A DNA stretch of 64,000 nucleotides from Hexactinellida sp. DTS-2022. Lineage: Eukaryota; Porifera; Hexactinellida. Within the stretch, counting starts at the first letter, position 1. Every line of letters begins with the position of its first letter. Where the stretch lies: assembly GCA_028753945.1 (NCBI GenBank), contig JAPNXP010000007.1, positions 1,550,001-1,614,000 of the forward strand, written 5' to 3'. Positions 1 through 11,201 of the stretch are shown here, piece by piece. Under the pieces are notes generated by a model. It was not told the DNA's origin, searched no databases, and saw only the letters and a list, made by a program, of their open reading frames with translations. The translations under genes were made by a program, and so were the position numbers.

Positions 1-218
1 GTTGGTTCAAATCTAAATCCTGATGATCCAATCAAAACAGTATTTGCTATCATGGTATCTAGTCTTCAAAAAATGGTCCATGTATTGTCCGTTTATTGCT
101 ATTCGCATCTATTTCTGCTGAAAAGATATTTTCTGTTATGCAATCTTGCATTGAAGATTTTGAAATTTGTGGACTACTAGTTCAGGTAATTTAAATTGAT
201 AACTATCCTCTAAATGTG
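1..218. other. AT-rich segment, nothing recognised
   Basis: Both strands were read and no coding signature, terminal repeat or RNA-like fold was found. It borders the left arm of the inverted repeat that follows. Confidence 0.4.
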
Positions 219-1503
219 ATAGTCCAGCAATATGGTGAAAGATTGTGCATTTTTGAGATAGAAAGTACCAAATTTTGCATAATTGTAGTATTATAGGTTC
301 TGATCAACTTCAGCTATGGCACATAGCAGAATTCTTGGAAGAACAAATTTTTCAGGGGGTCACAAATTGGTGCCCAATCGAATCGCCGGAAGTATAAATA
401 CTGGATAGCCCATTCAAATGCATTCTTAACGACTTTAAATTGTCAGATTCGTGCTCAACACTTAATTTCCAGCACTTTGATAGGTATATTGACTATATTC
501 GGTGAGAATATTTTTTGGTTTTCCATAGCAACGGTAAGAATGTGTTGAACATTCCGATCTCCAAATTTGGAGTAACCATATCGAGTGACCCCTTGTTTTT
601 CTCGGGTATGCGTACTGAGTGCGAATATACTTTAGAAACACTCTAAATATTAATTGTCAAGCCAAAAGTTTGCATTTATCATATTCCAGCTCAAAGCCAA
701 GATTTATCCAAGATCAAAAGTAGTACATAGTAGCTTGGAGCACTTCTGTACTTTGATCACAGAAAAAGCCGCAAGAACATGTCTTTGTACTTGTACTACT
801 TCTAGGCAGGCTTGGACCGGCCATAGTTCCATAGTGCAATGCACATGCTCCCCCTTGTATTCGTACTTGTGTCAGGCCAGTAGCTAGGGGGAGGCTCGCC
901 GGCTAGGTTAACTTTTGTGATATATCTGACATTTTGATTTGTTGTTGAATTGTATATTATTGGAGTTTCAATTTCCTCATGCTCACATTTTGTATTAATA
1001 CCCTCGAATAATCTAGTATCGCACTTGTACGTAGGTATTGAAATTTGGGTGAAATAGTATCTAATAGTATATTATAATAGTATATTCGCACTCAGTACGC
1101 ATACCCGAGAAAAACAAGGGGTCACTTGATATGATTACTCCAAATTGGGAGATCGGAATGTTCAACACATTCTTACCGGTGCTATGGAAAACAAAAAAAT
1201 ATTCTCACAGAATATAGTCAATATACCTATCAAAATGCTGGAAATTAAGTGTTGAGCACGAATCTGACAATATAAAGTCGTTAATTAAGAATGCATTTGA
1301 ATGAGCTATCCTGTATTTATACTTCCGGCAATTCGATTGGGTACCAATTTTGACCCCCTGAAAAATTTGTTCTTCCAAAAATTCTGATATGTGCCATAGC
1401 TGAAGTTGATCAGAATCTATAATACTATAATTGTGCAAAATTTGGTACTTTTATCTCGAAAATGCACAATTCGACCATTTCCTGCACCATATTGCTGGAC
1501 TAT
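219..1503. repeat. 1.3 kb inverted repeat (foldback)
   Basis: The left arm, about 219-630, reappears reverse-complemented at about 1080-1503 with only scattered substitutions and small indels. For example, ATAGTCCAGCAATATGG at 219 pairs with CCATATTGCTGGACTAT at 1487, and TACTGAGTGCGAATATAC at 613 pairs with its complement at 1080. The spacer of about 450 bases shows no conserved coding. A diverged piece of the same arm (AACATTCC...ATCGAGTGACCC) occurs near 32550. It could be a foldback MITE or two head-to-head insertions. Open reading frames lying in the arms are taken as chance. Confidence 0.8.
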
Positions 1504-1539
1504 GAACTCTTCAAATTGTTATCCCCTGTTGGTAAGCTA

Positions 1540-2260
1540 GAGACTCGAGTACCTCATTCTTATGATATCAACAGGCCACTTTTTCTTACGTTTTATTTTG
1601 TCCACATTCTAAAAACGATTCGAAATAATTGGCTCAATCAAATATCAGACAGCAAAACTTTCGCTTATCCTGATTTAGGCAATTTTCACACAGATTACTG
1701 TTCCTTTCCTTTTAGAATATGTTCAACTTCTTTTCGGGATGTCAGAGTCCTTTTCAATTCAGAGAAACCAAACTTGCCCAAAGCCTAACTTTGAAATCTT
1801 GTTACCCTTCTATTCTAGAGCGCCAAAATGTCAAACTTGTCTTAAAAGTTATTCATGAATCAACAGTAGCTGTTCAAAATTACCTACATTGTCTAGAATT
1901 ACAAACTGATACGTCGGATTTTATCCCAAAATTTTCTCTCGCTCTGGAAAATGTTTAATGTAAACATTCCATATAACCATGTCCGTTTAAACGATGCATT
2001 CTCTAGCCCATTCGTGGGTAATGACGAGCGCTTTTCTTTCTTGAGGCGAGTTGTCTATTGGTTAGAAGCCTGGAGATCACTCCCAGGAAAGGAAGGAAAA
2101 TTAAGTGCCCAAACTTTTACAAGCTTTAGACATGCTTGTGTTGCGTTACCCCAAATAACTAGCCATCTGTTCGAAAATTGTGGATTTCTTATCTCCTAAC
2201 ATCTTTCTTACAGACAGACCCACTAGTGCACCATTTCGGTCTGTATCGTTTAATCTTATG
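1540..2260 (+). pseudogene. P-element/THAP9-like transposase remnant
   Basis: Three reading frames in succession give a continuous protein resembling P-element/THAP9 transposases. The first frame holds FVHILKTIRNNWLN, matching the family's 'D-VHL-KNIRNN-L' block, and the segment DVRVLFNSEKPNLPKA. A frameshift near 1785 leads to LKSCYPSILERQNVKLVLKV, like the 'YPS-ERMNV-LA-QV-S-S' block. A stop near 1956 and another shift lead to DERFSFLRRVVYWLEAWRS, then, after one more break, LQTDPLVHHFGLYR at about 2195-2255, the family's 'TDPLE-FG-R' motif. The THAP zinc finger and N-terminus are not seen; they may have been lost to the inverted repeat on the left. Clearly inactive. Family assignment is from remembered motif similarity only. 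Confidence 0.72.
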
Positions 2261-2340
2261 TTACTTGTATAATGTGTATTATTGTATATTGTTTAAGAAA
2301 ATGTATAATACATTAATTTATGTTTTCTACTTAACTATTA

Positions 2341-2711
2341 CAGTGTACTCCGCTTAATTGGGACACCTGTTAATCGGAACAACCGCTTAATTGGGACAAC
2401 TCACCAAAACCGAATCCTTTCCATAGCACCTAGTACTAAATATTTTCGGTTAATCGGGACTAACTCAACATATTGTGTTCAAAATTGGTGCTCGCTCAAT
2501 AGAAAATTCATATTGATCAGAACAAATTCTAATAATTTTGGTAATTCTGATTATCAGTTTTGTTCCAGGGTAGTTTGACACAATTAAGCGGAGAAATCGA
2601 ATAACCGAAATATTTGAGCCAAATTGTAACTCCATCCAATAAATCTTGTAAATTTGGTCCCATTAAGCTGATAAATCTATAAACGGTGGCACTATTAAGC
2701 GGAGTATACAC
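2341..2711. mobile_element. pogo/Tigger-type MITE with TA target duplication
   Basis: It begins CAGTGTACTCCGCTTAAT after a TA and ends ATTAAGCGGAGTATACACTA. Internally it repeats the TIR-like phrase (CGCTTAATTGGGACAAC, TTAATCGGGAC). The terminal CAGT-CTCCGCTTAAT sequence and TA insertion are typical of non-autonomous pogo/Tigger-like Tc1-mariner elements. A truncated relative lies at 51752-51970. It encodes no transposase. Confidence 0.75.
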
Positions 2712-4461
2712 TACATGATATTTTGAATTAAAAGACGCAAATATAACCGAAGTCCTTCCTCCAATGATAACATCGATAAAATATCAGACATAATTTCACC
2801 ACCACTTGACAATCTCGAAGAAGTAATTACTTGAATTGATAAATCGGGGGAGAGTAGATAAATCAAACAGAACTTCAGAAATTGATCCCAACAAATCAAA
2901 CAGAAGATCCAATATAATTAGGTTAACGAAGGGCGGCGAGTTGAGCTGACGGTGACGTTAATTTAGACATCCAACACTAATTCTTGGACATATTTTATCA
3001 TCATTATAATTTCTGTTAGTGTATCCATGAAGATCGATGATAGGCAAGGGCTTCCATCCTGGGGAGGGAAGGGAGAATGTGCCCCCCCCTCCCGCCCACT
3101 CCCAATATTTCGTCCACCTCATATTTTATCTCCCTAAATCATTAAAATATTGTCGTCTTGAAATAATTAAGTAATGTTCAATTATATTTTAAAATCCTTT
3201 TCACCCCAAAATCTTTCTCGCTCGTCTGTTAATTTAATGTGTACCCAGATTAGTTATTATTACATACTGCCGCTTTTCAGCCTAATGAAAATCATAGATA
3301 TCGTCTCCCAATCTGCTTTTAAAATCGACGCCCCTGATGATAATATCATCTATGATTACATGCCAAAGCTAAAACCCAAGAAACAATCACACGATGTCGA
3401 AAGTAACAGATAGACATGTTACTATTTTAAGACTGAATTAGGAGACAAAAGAGAAAATAAATTAAATCCTTATCACACGGCCATATTTTGCAAGAAGCAC
3501 AATACCTATAAATTCTAAGAAACTAATCCTCTGAGAATGGGTTGCTACAGATCACAAGTAAGTTTGATATAATCTCTACTCTCAATTTTGATTCAGCAGC
3601 CAAACGGATGGCCATCGTATTCTAGGATAGGAAGGGAATACTGATAATTTATTGACTTCCCGATTAGAGCCTAGCGATAAGATACAAACGCGAACATGGG
3701 ACAAACACGATTCGTCTTCGTGTCCTGTTAGGCCAAAGTTTAATTTTCTTCTTCAAAGTTCATGTCTAGTGTCGTGTTGGATAGAATTTCAAGGGGGGGT
3801 TTATTAAAATATTTGTATTATACATTTCTTTAAATTGTTCTTCATCCACAATTGTTTATGAAAAATTGGTATGGAAATCTTGGCACATCCCTTGTATATT
3901 TGCACATCTGAATAATTTCAAACCAAGGCCATTATTAATAATTTCCTCTTATCCTTTTTTAAAAGTTACTGATATTTTAGTTCTACGTCATTTGAAACTA
4001 ATCGAGGCTATTTATAACATCCAGCTATTACTTAGCATCTTTAATTGATACTTTTGATTTTCTTGCAAATTGTAATACAGCATATTATACTATACCAAGG
4101 AAGCTTTATAACTATTTGCATTAGAATTTATCCAACAATCATAGCAATGAAGAACTTTCCACCAAATATCGTTATATTTCATCGTTTGGTGGAAGAGAAA
4201 TGAAATTGTAAATTATAAAATTCGAAATTTAACCGAAAATAGCTTAGTAAATTTTGTCATTGTACACCCAACTTGCATCATCGAATCTACTAATATATAG
4301 TGCTAGAAGAGATATATATGAAAAATAGATGGATACAAGATCTATACTAGTCATTGTATTAACAAACTGCAGTATATCCGACCTAATATTTATCTCTATG
4401 CTAATGGGTTCTTAATTTGCAACCATTTGTTTAGCTAATCTTTAAATTTGAATATTCAAAA
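2712..4461. other. Intergenic; one weak dispersed repeat, otherwise nothing
   Basis: There are short C and G runs near 3060-3110. The stretch 3240-3530 (ACACGATGTCGAAAGTAACAG...) resembles 33985-34160 next to the integrase remnant, so it may be the tail of the same retroelement family. The 79-residue frame at 3174 overlaps this repeat and is not conserved in the sister copy. Nothing else is recognised. Confidence 0.35.
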
Positions 4462-4644
4462 TTAGTGCTTCCAATTTTCGTAAATATAGGAGCGACTAGC
4501 TGGTGTCCATTGTAAAATTTCCTCCGGTTTGAACCATAAATCAATCTCCTTCTTTGCACTGTCCAAGGAATCACTTCCGTGACAAATATTTCTTCCTATG
4601 TCGATACAATAATCCCCACGTATTGTACCAGGTTTTGATTCAAG
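4462..4644 (-). CDS. Nucleoside diphosphate kinase, terminal exon
   Basis: Sixty residues plus a TAA stop read cleanly on the minus strand as the C-terminal part of a group I nucleoside diphosphate kinase (NME1/2, Drosophila awd). This enzyme transfers the gamma phosphate from ATP to NDPs through a phosphohistidine, in the cytosol as a hexamer. Visible motifs: [17 protein letters not shown], then ICHGSDS containing the catalytic His, then [20 protein letters not shown] and [11 protein letters not shown] at the end. Length and order match the last third of the roughly 150-residue family protein. The exon begins after TTTCTTTTAG on the minus strand (acceptor at 4645-4646), phase 0. There are no internal stops or frameshifts, so it is probably a living host exon rather than a processed copy. 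Upstream exons with the KPDGVQRG block were not found in this window. A possible short upstream exon (4713-4765) is splice-compatible but does not read like the family. Confidence 0.9.
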   Translation of the reverse strand, partial: LESKPGTIRGDYCIDIGRNICHGSDSLDSAKKEIDLWFKPEEILQWTPASRSYIYENWKH

Positions 4645-5424
4645 CTAAAAGAAATACAAATAATAAATAAAGTAACTAAATATTCATTAAGCATAAGATT
4701 AGTCATTTACAATCATGCGAGTAGTAGACAAAGTTTTGATTTCAACATCTAGATAAGAACATCCTGAAAAAGTAAACTATAGTACAGAATTGTCATCATA
4801 ATAATAATAAACCCAAAGATTTTTGAATATATATCCTTCCTTTTTTATATAAAAAAGCTTAAATAATAATGAACCATAACTTAAATTTTTTGAAATATAG
4901 CTGAAGATGATAATCAAGCTAAGCTTTAATTAGTGTTCATTAGTAATTATGCAATTGTCCCAAAGGCCATACGAATAATTTATGATATCCAAATATATCA
5001 AAATCAACCACTCAAAAAGTTCCCCAGTTCAAAGATATCCCTCTGAATTTTACATTGATCTTTGGATTTGAAATATCAAATACTATATTCAAAATAAATT
5101 TTTATAAAATAATTATTAGGTAGGAATGGAAATAGTTATTAATAACCTATTTTACCTATTCTTTCCAAAAATCCATATTGCCATATTATTATCAAGGATT
5201 TTGGATAAATTTTAGAATATTTTCCAAATCCATTAAAAAATCCATAATATACGGATTCTGGAATAGATTTGAGTATTTTTCCAAATTCGTTCCAAATCCA
5301 TAAATGAGTTTGGATGGATTTTCAAATCCGTAAAACCGTACTACATCCGGACCCTCTGTTTAGCGGACTTGGAAGTTGTTTCTAAGATCTAAGCCTCTCA
5401 TATTCCAAAGTAAAAGATTGGGCC
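4645..5424. other. Intron/intergenic with AAATCCAT-rich repeat
   Basis: A possible 68-base intron (about 4645-4712, minus-strand start GTAAATG, end TTTTAG) adjoins the kinase exon. From 5100 to 5340 there are many imperfect copies of CCAAATCCAT and TCCAAATCC, ending in CGTACTACATCCGGACCC. This is probably a decayed repeat; its ends were not resolved. Confidence 0.35.
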
Positions 5425-6241
5425 AAGCGTTCTGAGTGGGAGATCTAAATCCGCTGCCACCAGCAGGAATATCCTCGAAATCGAATAGATGGTGGAAAAA
5501 GATTGTCATGCGAGTTGGGATCTCAAATGTGAGTTGTTCGCACTATACTAATGGATGAACTAGGTGTTAGCAACATTTGTTCTAGATGGATTCACATTGT
5601 TCGTCAACAGCTCAAAAGTCTCCTTGCTGAGTATAAATATGCACATCCAAGAAAATTATCCTAGATAATTACCGGTCATGAGTCATGGATTATATACGAT
5701 GAGTTACATATACAAAGAAAAAATAAGGTTTGGGTAATGAAAAGAAACGGCCTTCATTAAATCCAAGGCCCGATTTCAGAGATCAGAAGTTTCTAAACTC
5801 AACCTTCTTTGATGTCCAAGATCGAATTGACAAAATAATAGTTCCCAAAGGAAGAACTATAAATGGAGAATTTTCCGCCAAAAACTGCATCTCACAAGTT
5901 GAAAATACTACTAGGAACGAAGGCGAAAGCCAGGACCAAGAGGGCTCAGTATTCAGCATGTAAATGCAAGGCCTCATAAACTAAGCAGGTGAAGTCGGTA
6001 TTTGAAAAAATGAGAGTTGTAGAGCTAGAATTCCTGCTTACTCTCCTTGCGACTTATGGCTGTTCGGTAGGCTTAAAAAGACCTCGAGGGTAAGCATTTT
6101 AAGAATAGGGTAGATCTTGCTTGAAAATGCAGTTTGGAGATCCCTAAAGCCATATCTCCAGAGGATTACCAACAAGTATTTTTTGATTGGCTATCGCGTT
6201 TGAAACGGGTTATTGATAATAAGGATCGAGAAATGGTCGAT
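5425..6241 (+). pseudogene. mariner-family (DD34D) transposase pseudogene
   Basis: Pieces in several frames follow the order of a mariner transposase. About 5440-5500 gives GRSKSAATSRNILEI and MVEKD. 5550-5660 gives MDELGVSNICSRWIH and LLAEYKYAHPRKLS. 5668-5690 gives ITGHESWI, where the family has TGDE(S/T)W, so the first catalytic Asp reads His. 5790-5890 gives FFDVQDRIDKIIVPKGRTIN, matching the 'FFD-GIVH-EFVP-GQTVN' block. 6040-6065 gives SPCDLWLFGRLK, matching the family's 'SPDLAPCDFFLF-LK' with its Asp. 6150-6240 gives ISPEDYQQVFFDWLSRLKRV, the C-terminal block. Multiple stops and frameshifts make it inactive. The TIRs were not located. Confidence 0.75.
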
Positions 6242-6714
6242 TTTAGAATGATATTTAATGTATTCCTAAATAAACAGTTAGGCCGAGAACATATTGAACG
6301 ATCGTTGTATAATATAACTAGTGTTTCGCTTGCTTCGCAGCTATGTGTGGTTAAATTATTATAAATATAATTAATTGTCACGAAAATCTCCAGAAAATAA
6401 TCTAGTTTAGTTAACCATGAAAAACCATGATGATTAAATGATCAATCTGTAAGGAGCAAGCATAATGATAATTCGATGGCCAACATATTAACTAATATAA
6501 TCAATGTAATGTTTTAAGGAATTATCGAATATGTATCTTGCGAGCGATTAAGTAAAATTTCAAGCTTTTCCAGCTTCTAGGGGCATAATAACATTTCTAG
6601 ATGCTTCAACATGGCTGTTTGCTTGAAAATATAGGTTAAGTACAAAAATAGGCAGATTTTTTGGATAAAAATTTCTACTAAGGTGTTAAATTCATTAAAT
6701 ATATAATGAGCTAA

Positions 6715-6831
6715 TTAATAAATCCCTTGGCTTGGCTCCTTGGCTTGTGAATTTGAAAATTAATTGATTTTCAATTGAAAGTGAAAGTAATTTCTAAATA
6801 TACCTTTACCTCAACGCCAGCGGCGGGTTAG
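6715..6831. mobile_element. Decayed piggyBac-type MITE
   Basis: The internal segment TTGATTTTCAATTGAAAGTG, the following TATACCTTTACC and a GGGTTA end closely resemble the TTAA-flanked element at 43347-43462. A TTAA precedes it and TTAG follows. The ends are diverged, so the boundaries are approximate. Confidence 0.4.
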
Positions 6832-6908
6832 CTAATAAATAAATTAAAATTAATAATTAGAATTAATTAATTAATAACTTATATTAAATTACATAACTTA
6901 TATAATTA

Positions 6909-7092
6909 CAGTGGAATCCGCTTAATAGAGCCACCGGTTAATAGATTTCACTACGTAATCGAGTCAAAGTATCACAGGAATTATAGGACGAATTACATTT
7001 GGGCTTTAAATATTTTCGGTTAATAGATTTCTCCGCTTAATCTGGTCAAAGCGACTAGGGCCGAGGTGACTCTATTAAGCGGAGTCGCCTCA
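6909..7092. mobile_element. pogo/Tigger-type MITE, TA-flanked
   Basis: It starts CAGTGGAATCCGCTTAATAG after TA and ends CTATTAAGCGGAGTCG-CCTCA before TA. Internal TTAATAGATTTC and CTCCGCTTAATCTGGTCAAAG repeat the terminal theme. It is the same family as 51253-51338. Confidence 0.7.
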
Positions 7093-9699
7093 TATAACTT
7101 ACATAAACTAAAATAATAATAATTAATTAATTAAATAAATAATTTCTGATCATTATGAGGCAATTAGTATACAAATTTTGATTTAACATTTGAATTCTAC
7201 GTAGTCGAATTACTATGAGTGTATAGATTCAAATTATTATAATTATTTTCTATTGAGATACAGCTGCATTATAATTTGTGCCACAAGTGGCAAGGGGCAA
7301 GGCACATGCCATTTCATGGATGTTGGCTAAAATGACATGAAATCACAATATTTTTAATTTATCACTTCAGTGTAGTTTAGCAAGCCATCAATAAGTTACC
7401 AGGCGAAATTATGTCAGCGATATAATTTATGTTGTGCAAATATTTTTGACTGGTCAGTGTAGTCAATTAAATTATGTGCTACAATAGAATACCATCCTGG
7501 CTCATAGAAGGCCTGGTGTAACCGGCCTACTATGAGGTTTTATTATAAATTCAAATTATGTTGTCCCTGTATTATAAAATTACATTTTCATATTTGGAAT
7601 TAAAATTCGAAAAATGAAGCGATATACGTTATTAATGGAAATCAATTGTACTCAAAGTATTCTTCTTACTGAAGCTTGTACCATCAAGTTGGAAAAAACA
7701 CTTACAGAAATAAGTTTTAATTTATGTCCCCTTAAGAATTTACATACCCCAGATTGCCGCCGCTTTTGCATGCAAATTCTGTATGAAACACTGATTACCA
7801 ACAATTAAACATTGTACTGCTCCAACTTAAATTTTGAAAGTTGTTAATCGTTAGAACAAACGAAGAGGAATACATTTTTTGGAAGTATCGAACGTCATTC
7901 ATGCTTTAGCTTGACTATAGTATTTGACAAGCAGTTGCCTTTTATCCACAAGTTTCAATGGACTAGGATTTGTATATTTCATAGACAAATACTAAATTTA
8001 GTATATTGAATGCAGATGAGTTGGACATGCCATTAATGTACGCGATCCTTGTCTAGCCAGATGTGAGAACATGTAGGAACAGCTCGCGAATACAACTCTG
8101 TTTCACAGGTTGTAAATCTAATCCCGAGTCAAATATTCTTCAATACAAGCCCAAAATTGACTACGTATAAGTGGTTAAATTACATTTGGTCTTTTCTAAG
8201 GGACACAAGTATGTAGTGTGATTGTACAAGGTGAGCTACTCTGTACCTCAGACTAAGATATATTGTTAATGCATTCTAAATTTAACCTTTGTAACTAATT
8301 TTGGATAGATTTTTGTAAACTCTGGTCATTCTGAAAGTTAAAACGCCACATTTTCAAAAACTCATTACTTTAGATATAGTTCGTGGAGGCACATAATATA
8401 CTTATATATTCCTACTTCCGAATGCTTCTAAAATATATAGATGGTGCCAGACCTCACATAAAATTATTAATAACGATAATTTCGTTTGAATAACTTGCGC
8501 AAACACAATACATTTATTTTTAGCACCGAATTATATTTCTAACGGATGTAACCTGCCTCATTTGCTTAGAGATTGGAACTAAATAGCCCTAAAGTTTAGA
8601 GCTAAACTCTAGATGCCCAGTTAATAAGTGGAATTTTCATCTGGTTAATTATTTAGACAACATTGCACTTGGCAAAGTGATTTATCTTACTAACTTTGAG
8701 TAACAGATACACTAAGCCAGCTACAATATTCTTCTTGTAGCGTATCAAAAGGCTGTTTAATCACTGAATGACCTTAAATATATTGGTATAGTTATAAATG
8801 TAATATCCTTTCGATTTTGTGTCCCTTGCCTATGAAGTGGCATAAGAGTCCCGGAAAACTTACACTTGCAAAATAAGTGGCACAAATGGGAAAGTCACTA
8901 TACCTGAGTAGAAAATATTATAAATTATATAGAATAATTCGATCATGTCGTTCAAATCCAGATTTTGGATTTTATAATTGCCTTATAATTATCAGAAATT
9001 ATTAGGAATGATTCATTAAATATGTATAAATAATCAAATTATATAAATAGTTAATTATTTTGGCAATGTTATCAACGGTGAGTTGAGTTAATTCAAACAA
9101 ATTCCTTAGTTAATTAAATATATTTAAATCCATTCTATAGTAATACTGCAATTAAATAGAAGCACGCAGAATTCATAAGTTTCGGGAAATCGTATAGGAA
9201 GGCAACTATTAGCGATTATAATTTGGTTCTAATCGATAGTTGGCATGCTATAAAAAGTTTTAGATTTCTTAGTGATTCAAATGTCACTAAGACATAAAAG
9301 TCCTCACTGAGTTCTAGTTCGTTCAAATACCACAGATTAAAAATTGGTACCTACATTGCACGACGCATCTATTCCTACAACACAATTTACTAATTAAATT
9401 AAAATTTATTAAATTAAATAAATAATCCTGTATAGAAAAATGGGGCTGAATTTACTCAAACCTTTGCCTATGAAAGCAGCACACTAGGGTATGATTAACA
9501 AGGGAGCACTTGCACAGTAAATAATTGGATTGTAGGCTTTGATTAACTCGTTATCCTATATCAATAACATTAAGGAATATGGATTAATATAACTTAATAT
9601 AATAACATAAGGATGTTTGTAAATCGACTACATAGATAGTGTGCAGATATATAACGATTTTATTAGTATTATGCCTACCAAATTAGATAGTAGCATAAA
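7093..9699. other. 2.6 kb AT-rich region without recognised genes
   Basis: Open frames up to 64 residues (7614-7808) show no family motif, no splice context and AT-driven composition. Short phrases such as GTGCCACAAGTGGCA near 7280 and GTGGCACAAATGG near 8878 hint at a decayed repeat pair. Nothing else was recognised on either strand. Confidence 0.4.
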
Positions 9700-9763
9700 A
9701 GTATACTATTATTATTACGAATCCGAAGAAATTCTTAATTTAGTCTAATACAAAATTACTTAA

Positions 9764-10483
9764 GGTTAAATTACGGCAGATTCACCCAAAAAAACACATG
9801 AATTTAGTTTTGAAGGTGGGAGTTTGAATTTCACATATATGATGGAAGTCATTACAGATATATCGAAACTGAAAACGAAATCTAATTATCTTCTATAAAT
9901 TCGAAATTATTGGGCTTGCAGTATTATGCTAATACAAAAGTCCCATAGGGGGATTTTTTCAGACTCCACTTGATAAGTGTGTGGTTTGCAAGATCATTAT
10001 TTGCTAAAGACCTGTACTGTGTGATCTATCAGATAGATCATCGTTATGGGCGGTTGGTGGGCGGTTTAGAATTTTGATAAGATCTAAATAAAAAATATTG
10101 CGACCTTTTGAAACCAAAAAATGAATAAAAAGGTCATCTTTTTATGCGAAATTTGATTAAATGCTTGATAAAAAAAATTCCAAGTCATAATTCAAAAATG
10201 TAAACCGTCTACCAACTCCTTACGCTTATAATCTTTAAATATTGATTCTGATAACAAACAGTGATGGCCGCATTGCCAAATTACCGCATAATATCTACTA
10301 CCACTTTTGGAAATCGCCCTATGGGAGATTTGTATTGGACAAATTTTGAAACCGACAAAAAATAAAAAGTATAATAGATAGGGACATTTTCTTTTTGGTT
10401 TATTGATTTGTATCGTATAGGTATATATTTCTCACAATTACAGATTAATACAAGAACTTTCATTCACGTGGGGTAATTTAACC
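9764..10483. mobile_element. 720-bp element with TTAA target duplication
   Basis: TTAA is duplicated at 9760-9763 and 10484-10487. The ends are GGTTAAATTACGGC at the left and its complement form GGGGTAATTTAACC at the right. A second inverted pair lies inside (AGTCCCATAGGGGGATTT near 9941 against the CGCCCTATGGGAGATTTG region near 10314). Sister sequence near 43600-43640 reads through the same flanks with a single TTAA, giving the empty site. TTAA targeting suggests a piggyBac-type non-autonomous element, although the terminal bases are GG rather than the usual CC. Confidence 0.7.
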
Positions 10484-10624
10484 TTAAGCAACCTAGCTTG
10501 CTTAAAGTTCGTACTTAAGTTCGAACTAAAATCTTAGTGAATACCAATCTTAGTGAATACGACTTAAGTTCGAACTTAGTACTTAAGTCCTAAGTTCGAA
10601 CTTAACTTCTTTGTGATACGGCCC
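10484..10624 (+). repeat. PIF-Harbinger-type terminal repeat
   Basis: Alternating TTCGAACTTAAG-like phrases end in TTTGTGATACGGCCCC. The same block ends at 13082, 43765 and 51218, and an inverted counterpart (GGGGCCTTATTCAC) begins at about 60151. In the 43 kb copy it lies just downstream of an MSANT-like gene fragment, which links it to Harbinger elements. The left half of this copy (9700-9759) was split off by the TTAA element. Confidence 0.6.
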
Positions 10625-10823
10625 CAGATCACCAATATGCTTACTCATTATCGCGTGATGACGTAATCACTAAATTTCACATTGTTAAATTTTACTCTTT
10701 AGGCCTATTTACGCTTTATAATCAATGTTGGAAGTATATAAACCACACACACTCTTCCGCTTTGCGGTTGGTGTGTGTGGTTGTGATTTGCGGAGAAGCG
10801 ACCTAGCAAGCGAAGAGCGCTAG
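10625..10823 (+). mobile_element. Helitron 3' end fragment
   Basis: It matches the right part of the 491-base Helitron at 22672-23162 (reverse-complemented there): AGATCACCAATATG, TGACGTAATCAC, a hairpin around CGCTTTGCGG, then CCTAGCAAGCGAAG and a terminal GCTAG. The 5' half is absent. Confidence 0.6.
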
Positions 10824-11201
10824 GTATAAATGATTCGGTTACAGAGTTAGGTATAATATTTAGCCAGGTTTCTATTGTATATCTCAACAATTTTATTCCG
10901 AAAGCTCTAATTTTTATGCCCGTTCTGGTAGTCCATAAAAAGTCGTCAGAATTTTTATTTTGTAGGGTAAAGAAGGCTACACTTGTTTGATTAAATTTCG
11001 AATTGAAAACTGAACCACCTATAATAACAATTGAAAGATAACCACTTGGTAAATTTGAATTTTAATAACTAGTATGCCTATTTTTGTAATCCAAAACGAT
11101 AAATATTCATATTCGAATTTTCCCCTTTTGCAGTTTTATTCCCCTATCACTTTAATACAATCCGGACAAACGGACGAACTAAGTCTAGCTAACAACAAAA
11201 T
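10824..11201. other. Spacer between Helitron fragment and MSANT-like gene
   Basis: AT-rich, with no coding signature. It probably belongs to the internal/3' non-coding part of the Harbinger relic. Confidence 0.35.

Noticed and set aside
4713-4765. Penultimate NDP kinase exon
   Set aside because: The splice sites fit and phase matches, but the residues do not align with the conserved KTGR-MLG-TNP segment, so it was left out of the gene call.
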